Origin: HGM13006 sp900757695
Lineage (GTDB): Bacteria; Bacillota; Clostridia; Oscillospirales; Oscillospiraceae
Length of the DNA: 64,000 bases
Reading direction: 5' to 3'
Assembly (NCBI GenBank): GCA_959607825.1
Contig: CAUHNW010000016.1
Coordinates: forward strand, 1 to 64,000
The notes beneath the pieces were generated by a model that ran no database searches, was not told the DNA's origin, and worked only from the letters and a program-made list of their open reading frames with translations. The position numbers and the translations under genes are program-made. This document shows positions 42,906 through 52,399 of this stretch, piece by piece. Positions within the stretch are counted from its first letter, which is position 1, and every line of letters begins with the position of its first letter.

Positions 42906-43670
42906 TCAGGGGCGCATGCCGCTGCCGCCCTGCAGGGAGATGGTCTCACCGGTAATGTACTTGCCGCCGGGGCTGGCAAGGAACAGGCACACCTGACCGA
43001 TGTCTTTTTCCGGGTCACCGAACCGTCCCATGGGTACTGCGGCAATGGTCTTTTCATAGAGATCCGGATACTGCTGCCGCCACGCCTTCAGCTGATCGGT
43101 CATCACCAGTGGGCAGACCACATTGCAGTTGATATTGTCCTTGCCCCACTCGTTGGCCGCCACACGGGTCATACCACGGATGCCCTCCTTGGCCGCAGCA
43201 TAGGAGCTTTGCCCCAGCCGTCCGGAAATACCGGCGCCGGACGCAAAGTTCACAACAGATCCCTGCGCTTCCTTCAGATAGGGATACGCATGCTTCATGT
43301 AGAAAAACGCCGCATAGAGCCCGCTGTAGATTGCAAGGTCAAAATCCTCTTTGGTGTGGTCCACCAGCGAAACCCCGGACTTGGAGGCCTGTGCGTTATT
43401 GATGAGCACGTCAATCCGCCCAAAGGTCTCCCCGGCCTTTTTCACCACTTCTTCCACCTGCGCCTCTACACCGCCGTCTGCCTGACAGGTCAGCACCTGA
43501 ATGCCGTAAAGGCGCTCCAACTCTTCTTTTGCCTCGTCCAGCTTCTTGGTATTGCGCCCGGTAATCACCAGATTGTAGCCCGCCTTGGCAAAGGCCGTAG
43601 AAAGGCCATAGCCAATGCCGCCGCCCTTTCCGCCACCAGTGATCAGTGCAACCTTTGCATCACATTTCAT
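42906..43670 (-). CDS. short-chain dehydrogenase/reductase (classical SDR)
   Basis: 254 aa. NAD(P)-binding TGGGKGGGIGYGLS (~11-24), NNAQ (~91), and catalytic Ser144, Tyr157, Lys161 (SYAAAK). Reduces or oxidises an alcohol/ketone pair; FabG-like or hydroxysteroid-dehydrogenase-like members share these features, so the substrate is open. The start at 43670 follows GAGGTG. An extended -10 (TGGTACAAT) lies about 60 nt upstream; the remaining gap up to 43880 shows nothing else. Confidence 0.9.
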   Translation of the reverse strand: MKCDAKVALITGGGKGGGIGYGLSTAFAKAGYNLVITGRNTKKLDEAKEELERLYGIQVLTCQADGGVEAQVEEVVKKAGETFGRIDVLINNAQASKSGVSLVDHTKEDFDLAIYSGLYAAFFYMKHAYPYLKEAQGSVVNFASGAGISGRLGQSSYAAAKEGIRGMTRVAANEWGKDNINCNVVCPLVMTDQLKAWRQQYPDLYEKTIAAVPMGRFGDPEKDIGQVCLFLASPGGKYITGETISLQGGSGMRP

Positions 43671-43880
43671 CGTTTTCACCTCATGTTGGATTTGCAGCCT
43701 TGCCGCATTTATTTTTCTATATTGTACCATGTGGCTCCGAAAATCCTTCATGCAATTCTTCAATACTGACATTCTTTTTTGTGAAAAATGACAATCTGCG
43801 CTGTATATTCTTCTCCTTCGACAGAATCCTGTCATTTTCGCTCTTTCTCCCATAAAAGCAGTAAAACAATAAATTATCTA

Positions 43881-43909
43881 TTGACAGGCTTTCCTTCATA
43901 TGCTAGTAT
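43881..43909 (+). promoter_or_regulatory. promoter of the riboswitch-AGCS transcript
   Basis: TTGACA (43881-43886), 17-nt spacer, TAGTAT (43904-43909). Confidence 0.8.
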
Positions 43910-43944
43910 AGATTTCGTCCGTTGAAGTCTCTTGAATTCACAAT

Positions 43945-44045
43945 GAAGACTGGAGATCGAGGACACTCTGGAAAATCTCATTTCGATGAGTGCCGAAGGT
44001 GTAAGGCCGCAGGGCTGAATCTCTCAGGCAAACAGACAGAGACAT
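43945..44045 (+). ncRNA. glycine riboswitch (single aptamer)
   Basis: The plus-strand leader has the gcvT-type aptamer signature: a GGAGA 5' arm, TGCCGAAGGTGTAAGGCC (core CCGAAGG), then CTGAATCTCTCAGGCAAA and CAGACAGAG. Only one full aptamer is visible, followed by a short stem (AGAGA...TCTCT, ~44038-44061). It senses glycine and controls the downstream symporter, probably through the terminator at 44103. Confidence 0.9.
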
Positions 44046-44102
44046 ACATCCTCCTATCTCTGCGGGATATCGGGGGTGCCTGTTTGTCTGTATCTTTTTC
44101 AG

Positions 44103-44128
44103 AGTGACCGTTTTCGGTCACTTTTTTT
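44103..44128 (+). terminator. riboswitch-linked terminator (attenuator)
   Basis: 8-bp stem AGTGACCG/CGGTCACT with a TTTT loop and seven T residues, placed between the aptamer and the symporter ribosome binding site. Confidence 0.88.
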
Positions 44129-44150
44129 CATTCTAAGGAGGAAAAAGAAC

Positions 44151-45563
44151 ATGACACTGCTATCCATTGTACAAACCATCAACGCCTACCTGTCAGATTA
44201 CATTCTGTTTATCCTGCTGATTGCGGTAGGCCTCTGGTATTCCATTAAAACCAGATTCGTGCAGGTTCGCTACTTTGGCGAGGGTATGCGCCGGGTATTC
44301 GGCAACCTGTCCCTGCGGGGCGAAAAGCAGACCCACACCATGACATCCTTTCAGGCCCTTGCCACCGCCATTGCGGCGCAGGTGGGCACCGGTAACATCG
44401 TAGGTGCTTCCGGCGCCATCCTCACCGGCGGCCCCGGTGCCATCTTCTGGATGTGGATTATCGCCTTCTTCGGCATGGCCACCATTTATGCAGAGGCCAC
44501 ACTGGCCATCATGACCCGCCGGAAGGGCGCCGACGGCTCTGTAAAGGGCGGCCCGGTCTACTACATCCGCACCGCATTTACCGGCGGCTTTGGCCGTTTT
44601 CTGGCCGGCTTCTTCGCCATTGCCATTACGCTGGCGCTGGGCTTCTTCGGCTGCATGGTGCAGTCCAACTCCATCGGTTCCACCTTCAACACCGCCTTTG
44701 GTATCCCCTCCTGGATTGTGGGCATCGTTCTGGTGGTCATCTGCGCCATCATTTTCTTAGGCGGTGTCAGCCGTCTGGCCTCCGTCACCGAAAAGATCGT
44801 CCCCATTATGGCGGCGCTGTTTCTGCTGGGCGGCCTTGTGGTGCTGGTGCTTCGGATCAAGTACATCCCTACTACCTTTGCCATGATCTTCAAATATGCC
44901 CTCCAGCCTCAGGCCATCATCGGCGGCGGCTTCGGTGCTGCCATTAAGATTGCCGTCTCCCAGGGTGCAAAGCGGGGCCTGTTCTCCAATGAAGCCGGCA
45001 TGGGCTCCACCCCCCACGCACATGCCCTGGCCAACGTTAGCAATCCCCATGAGCAGGGCTGTGTGGCCATGATCGGCGTATTCATCGACACCTTCGTGGT
45101 GCTGACGCTCAACGCACTGGTTATCATCTCCACCCTCTACACCTCTGACGGCATTCTGGCCGGCGGCTATACCGGCGCTGTCACCGAGACCATCGGCAAG
45201 GCTAATCTGGCGCAGACCGCCTTCGGCAGTGTCATGGGCACCCAGCTTGGCTCCATCTTCGTTGCCATTGCCCTGTTCTTCTTCGCCTTCTCCACAATTC
45301 TGGGCTGGAACCTCTTTGGCAAGATCAATGTAGAGTACATGTTCAAGGGCAAGGCCACCAAGCTCTACATGGTCATTGCGCTGGTCTTTATTTTCCTCGG
45401 CACCCTCGCTTCCAACGATCTGGTATGGGAGCTTTCCGACATGTTCAACAACCTGATGGTCATCCCCAACGTCATTGCGCTGTTCGCCCTCACCGGCATG
45501 GTCGTCAAGAACGTCCGGGGCATCGACAAGGAAAAGGAATCCGGCGAAAAGGTTAAAAAGTAA
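44151..45563 (+). CDS. alanine/glycine:cation symporter (AGCS family)
   Basis: 470 aa with about eleven hydrophobic helices. Family motifs include MTSFQALATAIAAQVGTGNIVGASGAILTGGPGAIFWMW (~65-103) and FSNEAGMGSTPHAHA (~280). Imports alanine or glycine with Na+ or H+. The glycine riboswitch in its leader points to glycine as the relevant substrate or efflux target. The start at 44151 follows AAGGAGG; upstream frame extension lies in the riboswitch. Monocistronic. Confidence 0.94.
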   Translation: MTLLSIVQTINAYLSDYILFILLIAVGLWYSIKTRFVQVRYFGEGMRRVFGNLSLRGEKQTHTMTSFQALATAIAAQVGTGNIVGASGAILTGGPGAIFWMWIIAFFGMATIYAEATLAIMTRRKGADGSVKGGPVYYIRTAFTGGFGRFLAGFFAIAITLALGFFGCMVQSNSIGSTFNTAFGIPSWIVGIVLVVICAIIFLGGVSRLASVTEKIVPIMAALFLLGGLVVLVLRIKYIPTTFAMIFKYALQPQAIIGGGFGAAIKIAVSQGAKRGLFSNEAGMGSTPHAHALANVSNPHEQGCVAMIGVFIDTFVVLTLNALVIISTLYTSDGILAGGYTGAVTETIGKANLAQTAFGSVMGTQLGSIFVAIALFFFAFSTILGWNLFGKINVEYMFKGKATKLYMVIALVFIFLGTLASNDLVWELSDMFNNLMVIPNVIALFALTGMVVKNVRGIDKEKESGEKVKK

Positions 45564-45583
45564 CTTTCTTCCGCACTGCAAAA

Positions 45584-45620
45584 ACGCCTGTCACCGTCTC
45601 AAGCGGTGGCAGGCGTTTTT
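45584..45620 (+). terminator. terminator between AGCS and flavoprotein 3
   Basis: 13-bp stem with one G-U pair (45584-45596 / 45604-45616), then TTTTT; A-run on the other side. Confidence 0.85.
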
Positions 45621-45629
45621 CTGATCTGA

Positions 45630-47387
45630 TTATCCCAGATATTCTGCCGCAGCAGTACCGGCAATGTAGCCCTCATTGAAGGCCTGTGTCAATGCGGTGA
45701 ACACACCCTCAATGTAGCCCACGCCCACATCGCCGGGGATCATGATGCCCCGAGTGGTGTCACCGGCTGCATAGAGGCCGGGAATGGGCTGGCCGTTTTT
45801 CAGTACCGATGCATGGTCGTCGATGGTCATGCCGCCCACGGCATTCTCGTGGAACATCTTGAGCTTAATGGCATAAAAGGGGCCTTTCTCAATGGGAAGC
45901 CGGGGCTTGGGACTACCGAAAATCTTCGCCATTGCCTCGGGATCCGGAGCGTCCTCGTCATCGTCCATCATCATCGGCGGCATGCCTCCTGCCTGCGGTT
46001 CTTCGTGGAGGATTGCCTCATTATAATGTGCAATATTCTGTAGGAACTCCGCCGCAGGGATCCCAAGCTTTTCCGCCAGTTCCTCCAGCGTGTCCGCCTT
46101 CACAATAGACTGGGCTGTGATCTCCTCTTCGATGACCTGCCGCCAGTTCTTCATAAATGCCTTCAGGTTCATGCCCGGGGACTGCTCCGGCTGCTCCATG
46201 GCGTCGGCAATGGCCGTCTCTGCGATATTGTCATCGACAATTTTCCAGATGAACCACTTGGGATCCTTGGTCAGGGGGCTGATCTCCTGCATGCCCATGC
46301 TGGCCTCAAACAGGTTGCCCTGAGAGCCGATCTGCATGCCGCTGCGATCCAGCGCAATATTCAGGCTCACGCAGGGATAGGGATGACGCATGGGGCCGAA
46401 CATATTGACCCGGCGGTTGACATAGTCGATGTCTGCATCCAGTTCCTGACACATGAGGATGCCATCGCCGTTGCTGCCGGCGCCGGAGAAAACATGGATG
46501 GGCTCCTTCCCCTGATTCTGATAGAACATGGGCTGGAAGCGGTCCATCAGCTCCTTATTTCGGCTGAAGCAGCCGGTGGCAACGATCACCGCCTTGCAGG
46601 CGATCTCCACCTGCCCGCCCTGATCCTCCGCCAGAACGCCGCAGACTGCACCGGTATCATCGGTGAGAAGATGCTTGGCAGGGGTTTTATAGAGGATCTC
46701 CCCGCCCTTTTTCAAAAGATCATCCCGCAGGTGGGTGGTCATATACCAGCCGCCCTCGCCGGGGCCGATCATCTTATCAATTCGGGTACCTGCCCGCTCC
46801 CACTGGAAGGTTCCCTCCAGCCCAAGCCCCATGGGGGTCTTGGCCAACTTGTAGGCGCTGGCCAGGTCATGCTCATCGATCAGCCAGTCCACAAACTCTG
46901 CATTGGCCTCAAACATCCGCCACAGCAGCTTGGGATCCACATTGCCGTCCACCATTTTGAGGAACCGGTCATATTCCTTTTTCCGCTTGTCCTTTGCACC
47001 AGCCGCCGCATGCCATTTGCTCCAGTGCACCCGGAATCCGGCTGCATACCATGCGCTGCCGCCCACTTCGTGCATTTTTTCCAGCACAATGACCTTTTTC
47101 CCCAGATCTGCCGTCTTGGCTGCGGCCACCATGCCCGCAGCCCCTGCACCGATGACGCACAAGTCGCAGGTCTTATGGATCACATCATGGCCCGGTGTCT
47201 TTGGCTCCGGCTTCTCCGGGTTGGAAATGCATCCATTATGACATACCCGGACGCACTTTCCGCAGGAAATACATTTTTTCGGATCGATCCAATACTTTGC
47301 ATTCCGGAACGTGATGGCATGGACAGGACATTCCACACGGCACTGGTGGCAGGCCGAGCAGAACTCCTGATTGATTACATAGGGCAT
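45630..47387 (-). CDS. 2[4Fe-4S] ferredoxin fused to fumarate-reductase-like FAD domain (flavoprotein 3)
   Basis: 585 aa, collinear paralogue of the protein at 21811. Cluster ligands sit at the same positions (Cys10/13/16/20 and 39/42/45/49), followed by VIGAGAAGMVAAAKTADLGKK (~78) and C-terminal GLYAAGDTTRGIMIPGDVGVGYIEG. The insert here is Met/Asp/Pro-rich (GGMPPMMMDDDEDAPDPEA, ~472-490) rather than Gly/Pro-rich. Conserved HENAVGG replaces the HHTMGG of fumarate reductases. Cytoplasmic. AGGAGG upstream. A TATAAT box lies ~45 nt upstream. Substrate unknown. Confidence 0.88.
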   Translation of the reverse strand: MPYVINQEFCSACHQCRVECPVHAITFRNAKYWIDPKKCISCGKCVRVCHNGCISNPEKPEPKTPGHDVIHKTCDLCVIGAGAAGMVAAAKTADLGKKVIVLEKMHEVGGSAWYAAGFRVHWSKWHAAAGAKDKRKKEYDRFLKMVDGNVDPKLLWRMFEANAEFVDWLIDEHDLASAYKLAKTPMGLGLEGTFQWERAGTRIDKMIGPGEGGWYMTTHLRDDLLKKGGEILYKTPAKHLLTDDTGAVCGVLAEDQGGQVEIACKAVIVATGCFSRNKELMDRFQPMFYQNQGKEPIHVFSGAGSNGDGILMCQELDADIDYVNRRVNMFGPMRHPYPCVSLNIALDRSGMQIGSQGNLFEASMGMQEISPLTKDPKWFIWKIVDDNIAETAIADAMEQPEQSPGMNLKAFMKNWRQVIEEEITAQSIVKADTLEELAEKLGIPAAEFLQNIAHYNEAILHEEPQAGGMPPMMMDDDEDAPDPEAMAKIFGSPKPRLPIEKGPFYAIKLKMFHENAVGGMTIDDHASVLKNGQPIPGLYAAGDTTRGIMIPGDVGVGYIEGVFTALTQAFNEGYIAGTAAAEYLG

Positions 47388-47630
47388 AAGACATCCTCCT
47401 TTTTATTCTTTTCCCATTATATTATGGATTCTACCCTTCTGAAAGACCCAAAAACTCACTTTTCCCTGTCAATAATGCAACTGCTCCCCCATCTGTTCAC
47501 GAATTGTTTTATTTTCGTTCAAACTGCCGCAATAGCTCATGGATATACTGAAATCATCAAAAGAAAGCAAGCACCTCCGGTGCATTCAGATAGATTCTTC
47601 ATTTTCATGTTTTCCTCTTTTCTCCTTACG

Positions 47631-47659
47631 AAAAGGCCGCCCGGAATGGGCGGCCTTTT
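47631..47659. terminator. orphan terminator-like hairpin between divergent genes
   Basis: 11-bp stem AAAAGGCCGCC/GGCGGCCTTTT (47631-47641 / 47649-47659). It lies between the divergent flavoprotein 3 and MATE 1 promoters, so it ends neither gene. Apart from this and the MATE promoter (extended -10 TGCTATAAT near 47766), 47388-47807 shows no gene. Confidence 0.6.
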
Positions 47660-47807
47660 GCTTTGCCTGATTCACGGTCAGAAACAGGACGCATCACAGA
47701 TTTACCGGCCGTAAAACCACGAACATCTGTTGATTTTGCGGATTGTCCCCCCCAGTTTCCCTGTGCTATAATTCCTCTGCAAAAGCGAAAGGAGATGGGT
47801 GCCCCCC

Positions 47808-49169
47808 ATGGAAACAAAACGTCCGGCTCACATGATTGAGATGACCTCTGGCTCTCTGTGGAAAAACATCTTTCTGTTCAGCATTCCGCTGATGTTTTCC
47901 CAAATTCTCGAAGTTCTATTTAACCTCAGCGATGTGGCCATTGCGGGAAAGTTCGCCGGATATCTGGCTCTTGGCTCTGTGGGCTCCACCACCCTTCTGG
48001 TCTCCCTGTTTACCGGCTTCCTTCTGGGGCTTGGCAGCGGCATCAATGTGCGCACGGCCCATGAGCTGGGCGTTGGTGACTGGGAAGCCATTTCCAACAC
48101 CATCCACTCCGCTCTGCTCATCAGCCTCATCACCGGATTTGTCACCTGCTTTGCCTGTCTGTTTTTTGCCCGCCCCATGCTGGGGCTGCTGGGCACCAAG
48201 GCGGAGCTGATGGACGGCGCCGTTACCTACCTTCAGATCTATGCGCTGGGTATGCCCGCCATGGGCATTTATAACTGCGGCAACGGCATTCTGAGCGCCT
48301 GCGGCGACACCCGCCGTCCCCTTTACTATTTGACCATTGCCGGAATCTTGAACGTGATCCTGAACCTGTTCTTTGTGATCGTCCTGCACATGGCTGCCGC
48401 CGGTGTGGCCATTGCCAGTGTCATCGCCCAGTACCTGTCTGCACTGCTGATTCTGCGGAACCTGCTCCGGCGAACCGATGCATGCAGGCTCCACCCTGCA
48501 AAGCTCCGGTTCCACGGCCCCTCCTGCAGGGCTATTTTGCTCATTGGAATCCCCACCGGCATTCAAAACGCACTGTTCGCCATCGCCAATCTCTTTGTGC
48601 AGGTGGGCGTCAACTCCTTTGATGCGGTCATGGTCTCCGGTAATTCCGCCGCCGCCAACGCCGACACCCTGATCTATAACGTAATGGCCGCATTTCACAC
48701 CGCCTGCGCCAGCTTTGTAAGCCGGAATCTGGGTGCCGGAAACCGCAGTAGGATCATGAAGAGCTATCTCATCAGCCTTACCTACTCCTTTGTCTCCGCC
48801 GCCATTATGGGAACGCTGCTTTTGCGCTTTGGCCGGGAGTTTCTTTCCATCTTTGCAAGCGAGCGTCCCGTCATCGACGCCGGGATGCAGCGGATCGGTA
48901 TTATGGGCATGAGCTATGCGGTCAGTGCTTTTATGGACTGCACCATTGCCGCCTCCCGAGGTCTTGGGAAGAGCATTCCGCCCACGGTGATCGTCATTAT
49001 GGGTTCCTGCGTTTTCCGCATCATCTGGGTCTATACGATTTTCGCCCATTTCCGTACCATTCCATCTCTGTATCTCCTGTATGTTTTTTCATGGGCCATC
49101 ACTGCCGCAGCGGAAATTTTCTATTATATGGTCTCCTACCGAAAGATCATGCATCCCATGGCTGCATAA
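47808..49169 (+). CDS. MATE-family efflux transporter 1
   Basis: 453 aa with twelve hydrophobic helices in two MatE halves (N-half ~25-185; C-half ~240-400, e.g. GIPTGIQNALFAIANLFVQ). Na+ or H+-coupled multidrug or metabolite exporter; the specificity cannot be read from sequence. ATG at 47808 is used; GTG at 47799 is closer to AAAGGAG and may be the true start. Convergent with a second MATE gene. Confidence 0.92.
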   Translation: METKRPAHMIEMTSGSLWKNIFLFSIPLMFSQILEVLFNLSDVAIAGKFAGYLALGSVGSTTLLVSLFTGFLLGLGSGINVRTAHELGVGDWEAISNTIHSALLISLITGFVTCFACLFFARPMLGLLGTKAELMDGAVTYLQIYALGMPAMGIYNCGNGILSACGDTRRPLYYLTIAGILNVILNLFFVIVLHMAAAGVAIASVIAQYLSALLILRNLLRRTDACRLHPAKLRFHGPSCRAILLIGIPTGIQNALFAIANLFVQVGVNSFDAVMVSGNSAAANADTLIYNVMAAFHTACASFVSRNLGAGNRSRIMKSYLISLTYSFVSAAIMGTLLLRFGREFLSIFASERPVIDAGMQRIGIMGMSYAVSAFMDCTIAASRGLGKSIPPTVIVIMGSCVFRIIWVYTIFAHFRTIPSLYLLYVFSWAITAAAEIFYYMVSYRKIMHPMAA

Positions 49170-49174
49170 AAATT

Positions 49175-49209
49175 GCGTGTGCTGCGTCCAAACAGCACAC
49201 GCTTTTTTT
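49175..49209. terminator. terminator between the two MATE genes
   Basis: 10-bp stem (49175-49184 / 49193-49202) followed by seven T residues on the plus strand. Confidence 0.88.
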
Positions 49210-50548
49210 ACCGCCCCGCTTCCTGTCTCAGCCGTTTCCCCGTTCTGGGCATATACGATAATCCCACCGCATCCGCCAGCGCCCATCCAATGGGGATCGA
49301 CAGCCAGATCCCTGTGACGCCCATCACCGCCGAAAGCCCATAGGCCAGCGCCACCCGGGTGCCCAATGAGATCACTGTCAGCACCACCGACATTCCCGGG
49401 CGCTTTACCGCTCGATAGTAGCCATAGAGCAGGAACAGGCAGCCGATGCCCATGTAGCAGGCGCCTTCTATGCGAAGATACGCTGCCCCCGCAGCAATCA
49501 CCCCCGCTTCCTCCGCCTTTACAAAGATGCCCATCAGCGGCTCCGCAAAGATGCATACCCCCAGCGATATCAGGATACTGAAGCCAATGCTCATTGCAAA
49601 TGCCTGCCGGGTGCCCTTTTGGATGCGGCCCAGCTGCCGTGCACCATAGTTTTGCGCCACAAAGGTGGAATAGGCATTGCCGAAGTCCTGCACCGGCAGA
49701 TAGGCAAAGGTGTCGATCTTTACCGCCGCCGCAAAGGCTGCCATGATCTCCGTGCCAAAGCTGTTTACCAGCCCCTGCACCATGAGGATTCCAAAATTCA
49801 TCACAGACTGCTGGAGGCAGGTCAGCGCTGACAGGCTGAGGATCTCCCGGAACATCCCCCGCTGCAGCTGCAGCTCTGACCGCCGAGGCAGCAGCCCCCG
49901 GCAGTGCAGGCAGACATATGCTGTAATCCCCACGCCGGACACATATTGGCTCACGACCGTGGCAATGGCCGCACCTCGAATCCCCAGAGAAAGCCCTGCC
50001 ACAAACCACAGATCCAGCCCGATATTCATAACCGCCGATACCGCAAGAAAGACCAGCGGTACTGTGGAATTTCCCACCGCCCGCAGCAGGCAGGCAAAGA
50101 AATTATACAGGGAGGTGGCCAGCAGTCCACCGAAGATTACCACCAGATATTCTCCCATCAGGCCCTTCAGCTCCTCCGGCACCTGCAAGAATGCAAGGAT
50201 CGCCCCAAGTCCTCCATAGACCACACCGCTTACCGCCAGCGTTGCCAGCAGGATCAGCACAAGGCCGTGAAATACCCCCTGCCGCAGCTGCCGGGACTGT
50301 CCGGAGCCTTGACAGATGGCATACAGCGCCCCTGCGCCCATGCTGAGCCCTAAAAAGATGGAGGTCAAAAAAGTCATCAGGGTATAGGCCGACCCCACCG
50401 CCGCCAAAGCATCGCTGCCCAGCACACGGCCTACAATCAGGGTATCTGCGATATTATAAAGCTGCTGCAAAAGATTGCCTGCAATCATGGGCAGCGCAAA
50501 CAGTGCAAGGCTCCGAGCTATTGGGCCCTTCGTGAGATCCCGGTACAT
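49208..50548 (-). CDS. MATE-family efflux transporter 2
   Basis: 446 aa, twelve hydrophobic helices, beginning with the typical DLTKGPIARSLALFALPMIAGNLLQQLYNIADTLIVG. NorM/DinF-like exporter, not closely similar to the neighbouring MATE 1. The ribosome binding site is weak (GATG at ~50558). The 279 nt between this start and the divergent sulfatase-like gene contain only the latter's promoter. Confidence 0.92.
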   Translation of the reverse strand: MYRDLTKGPIARSLALFALPMIAGNLLQQLYNIADTLIVGRVLGSDALAAVGSAYTLMTFLTSIFLGLSMGAGALYAICQGSGQSRQLRQGVFHGLVLILLATLAVSGVVYGGLGAILAFLQVPEELKGLMGEYLVVIFGGLLATSLYNFFACLLRAVGNSTVPLVFLAVSAVMNIGLDLWFVAGLSLGIRGAAIATVVSQYVSGVGITAYVCLHCRGLLPRRSELQLQRGMFREILSLSALTCLQQSVMNFGILMVQGLVNSFGTEIMAAFAAAVKIDTFAYLPVQDFGNAYSTFVAQNYGARQLGRIQKGTRQAFAMSIGFSILISLGVCIFAEPLMGIFVKAEEAGVIAAGAAYLRIEGACYMGIGCLFLLYGYYRAVKRPGMSVVLTVISLGTRVALAYGLSAVMGVTGIWLSIPIGWALADAVGLSYMPRTGKRLRQEAGR

Positions 50549-50765
50549 GGTAAGTTCATCACATCGCTTTTCTCCGACGGCAGCACCGCAAAGCCATAGG
50601 GCGCCTCCTCTTTTTCTCTATTGTACGATATTCCCGCCGGAAATGCAATCGCCGTTCCGGTGCCTCCCTCAGGAACGCCGGTATCCCGCCGCTGATGGGT
50701 TTCCCACCGCCGCAGTGGTGTTTTTGAAGATTTGATTAAACTTTATATAATGTCATTTTTTACGC

Positions 50766-50794
50766 TTGCATTCGCCGATCCATCGTGGCATAAT
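50766..50794 (+). promoter_or_regulatory. promoter of the sulfatase-like gene
   Basis: TTGCAT (50766-50771), 17-nt spacer, CATAAT (50789-50794). Confidence 0.6.
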
Positions 50795-50827
50795 GATAGA
50801 AAACTTGTGAAGAAACGGTGTAGATCT

Positions 50828-52354
50828 ATGCAAAAAATCGCAAAATTCGCTTCTGTCAGCGTTCTCCCGCTGCTCTCAGTGCTGCTGACCTGTCTCTATC
50901 CCTGTGTTTTCCTATACGCCCATAATGCTGACGAGGCACCCTTTGCCTCGCTCTTTCCCTTTTTCGGCGTGTTCCTGCTGAACGGAATGATCTTTCTGGT
51001 GCTGTTCAGCCTCCTGTTTTGGAGCATCAGCCGCGGTGCCTTCTTTGCGGATCTGTGTATGCTGGTGGTCATCAATTTCACCATGCTCCAGACCCTGCTG
51101 CAAAAGCACTGGGAGTGGCTCACCCCAAAGATGCTGCTTTTCTTTTTTGCCGCTGTGCTGCTGACTGTACTGATCCTGCTGATCTGGAAACGGCCATCCA
51201 TGAAGATCGCCTGTATGCTTTTGGCCTTGACCTTCGGCGCTCTGACGGTGCTCAGTCTGGGACTTGCCGCCATAACCAAGCTCACAAACCGCAGCTCCGA
51301 CGATACGCTGGAAGCCTATGAGACCTACGAGCCCCAGACCTTTTCCGCTGCGCATCCCAACGTCTATTATTTTCTCTTTGACGGCTATGCGGGGCCGGAG
51401 TGCCTTCAGCACTACTATCAGTACGATAACGAGCCGTTTCTCCAAGCTATGGAGGACAAGGGGTTCACCGTTTCCCGCACCAGTCATAATTTTGAATCCC
51501 TGAAAACCGTCACCATTGTGCCGAACCTGTTGAATCTCAACTATGTGGTAAAAAAGGACATGTCCACCACCCAGAAGGATGCCCTTCTGGAAATGCCAAA
51601 TCTCTTCCGCACCTTTAAGGACAACGGCTACCAGATCAATCTCTGTAATCACCTCAATTATATTGGCTCCACCGGCTGCAACATGCTCACCACCGATCAG
51701 TCCCAGCGCACCATCTCCGATTTTCTTTTGAAAAACAGCATCTACTGCCAGAGTAAGAAGATCAAGGATATCCTGAATGCCTACATCAAGGCCGACTATG
51801 TGGAAACCTATACCGGCCCCCTGTTCAACGCCATGGATGCCGAGCGAAATTGCTGGAAGCATACGGGCGGCGTCCCCACCTTTACCATGGGCTATCTCCA
51901 GTGTCCCCATGCCCCCACCATTCTGGACAAAAACGGCAAGCTGGTAGACAACTACGAAAATGTCGGTTGGCAGTGGGATCGTCCGGAGCTGTATTTGGGG
52001 CAGCTGCAATACATCAGCAGCTTTATTCTGGAGCTGGTCACAACGATTCAGGAGCACGATCCCGATGCGCTGATCATCGTCCAGTCCGATCACGGATCCC
52101 GTCAGGCCAACCATTTCTATGACATGGGCATCTGGGATACCTATGATCCCACGGTGGAAAACCCCTATATGCAAAATACATTGAATTGCGTCTACTATCA
52201 GAACCAGTCCTTCGCCATTGAAGGTGAAACCGGCATCAACTCCCTGCGCCTGATCCTCAATCAGGTCTTTGGCACGGATTATGCATCCATCAAGCCCCAC
52301 AAGTATGAAAAGGGTCGCTTTGATACCCACCCCAGAGATGAAGCGCACGGATAA
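50828..52354 (+). CDS. sulfatase-like membrane protein (alkaline phosphatase superfamily)
   Basis: 508 aa. Four or five N-terminal transmembrane helices (~8-140), then an extracellular sulfatase-fold domain (~170-480) with metal-site segments VYYFLFDGYAGPE (~178), PNLLNLNYV (~237), QCPHAPTI (~355) and IIVQSDHGSRQ (~418). Resembles LTA-synthase/phosphoethanolamine-transferase-like enzymes that move head groups onto surface polymers, though no canonical LtaS motif is clear. The start at 50828 has only a weak ribosome binding site (GGTG). Monocistronic. Confidence 0.82.
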   Translation: MQKIAKFASVSVLPLLSVLLTCLYPCVFLYAHNADEAPFASLFPFFGVFLLNGMIFLVLFSLLFWSISRGAFFADLCMLVVINFTMLQTLLQKHWEWLTPKMLLFFFAAVLLTVLILLIWKRPSMKIACMLLALTFGALTVLSLGLAAITKLTNRSSDDTLEAYETYEPQTFSAAHPNVYYFLFDGYAGPECLQHYYQYDNEPFLQAMEDKGFTVSRTSHNFESLKTVTIVPNLLNLNYVVKKDMSTTQKDALLEMPNLFRTFKDNGYQINLCNHLNYIGSTGCNMLTTDQSQRTISDFLLKNSIYCQSKKIKDILNAYIKADYVETYTGPLFNAMDAERNCWKHTGGVPTFTMGYLQCPHAPTILDKNGKLVDNYENVGWQWDRPELYLGQLQYISSFILELVTTIQEHDPDALIIVQSDHGSRQANHFYDMGIWDTYDPTVENPYMQNTLNCVYYQNQSFAIEGETGINSLRLILNQVFGTDYASIKPHKYEKGRFDTHPRDEAHG

Positions 52355-52359
52355 AAATT

Positions 52360-52395
52360 GGCTGCTGCAATTTTCTTGCAGCAGCCGATTTTCTT
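52360..52395 (+). terminator. terminator after the sulfatase-like gene
   Basis: 11-bp stem (52360-52370 / 52376-52386), then GATTTTCTTTT. Confidence 0.8.
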
Positions 52396-52399
52396 TTCA

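Noticed and set aside
44038..44092. Second glycine aptamer after the first
   Set aside because: Only a short stem and some pairing segments are present; the CCGAAGG core and second CTCTCAGGCAAA motif are missing.
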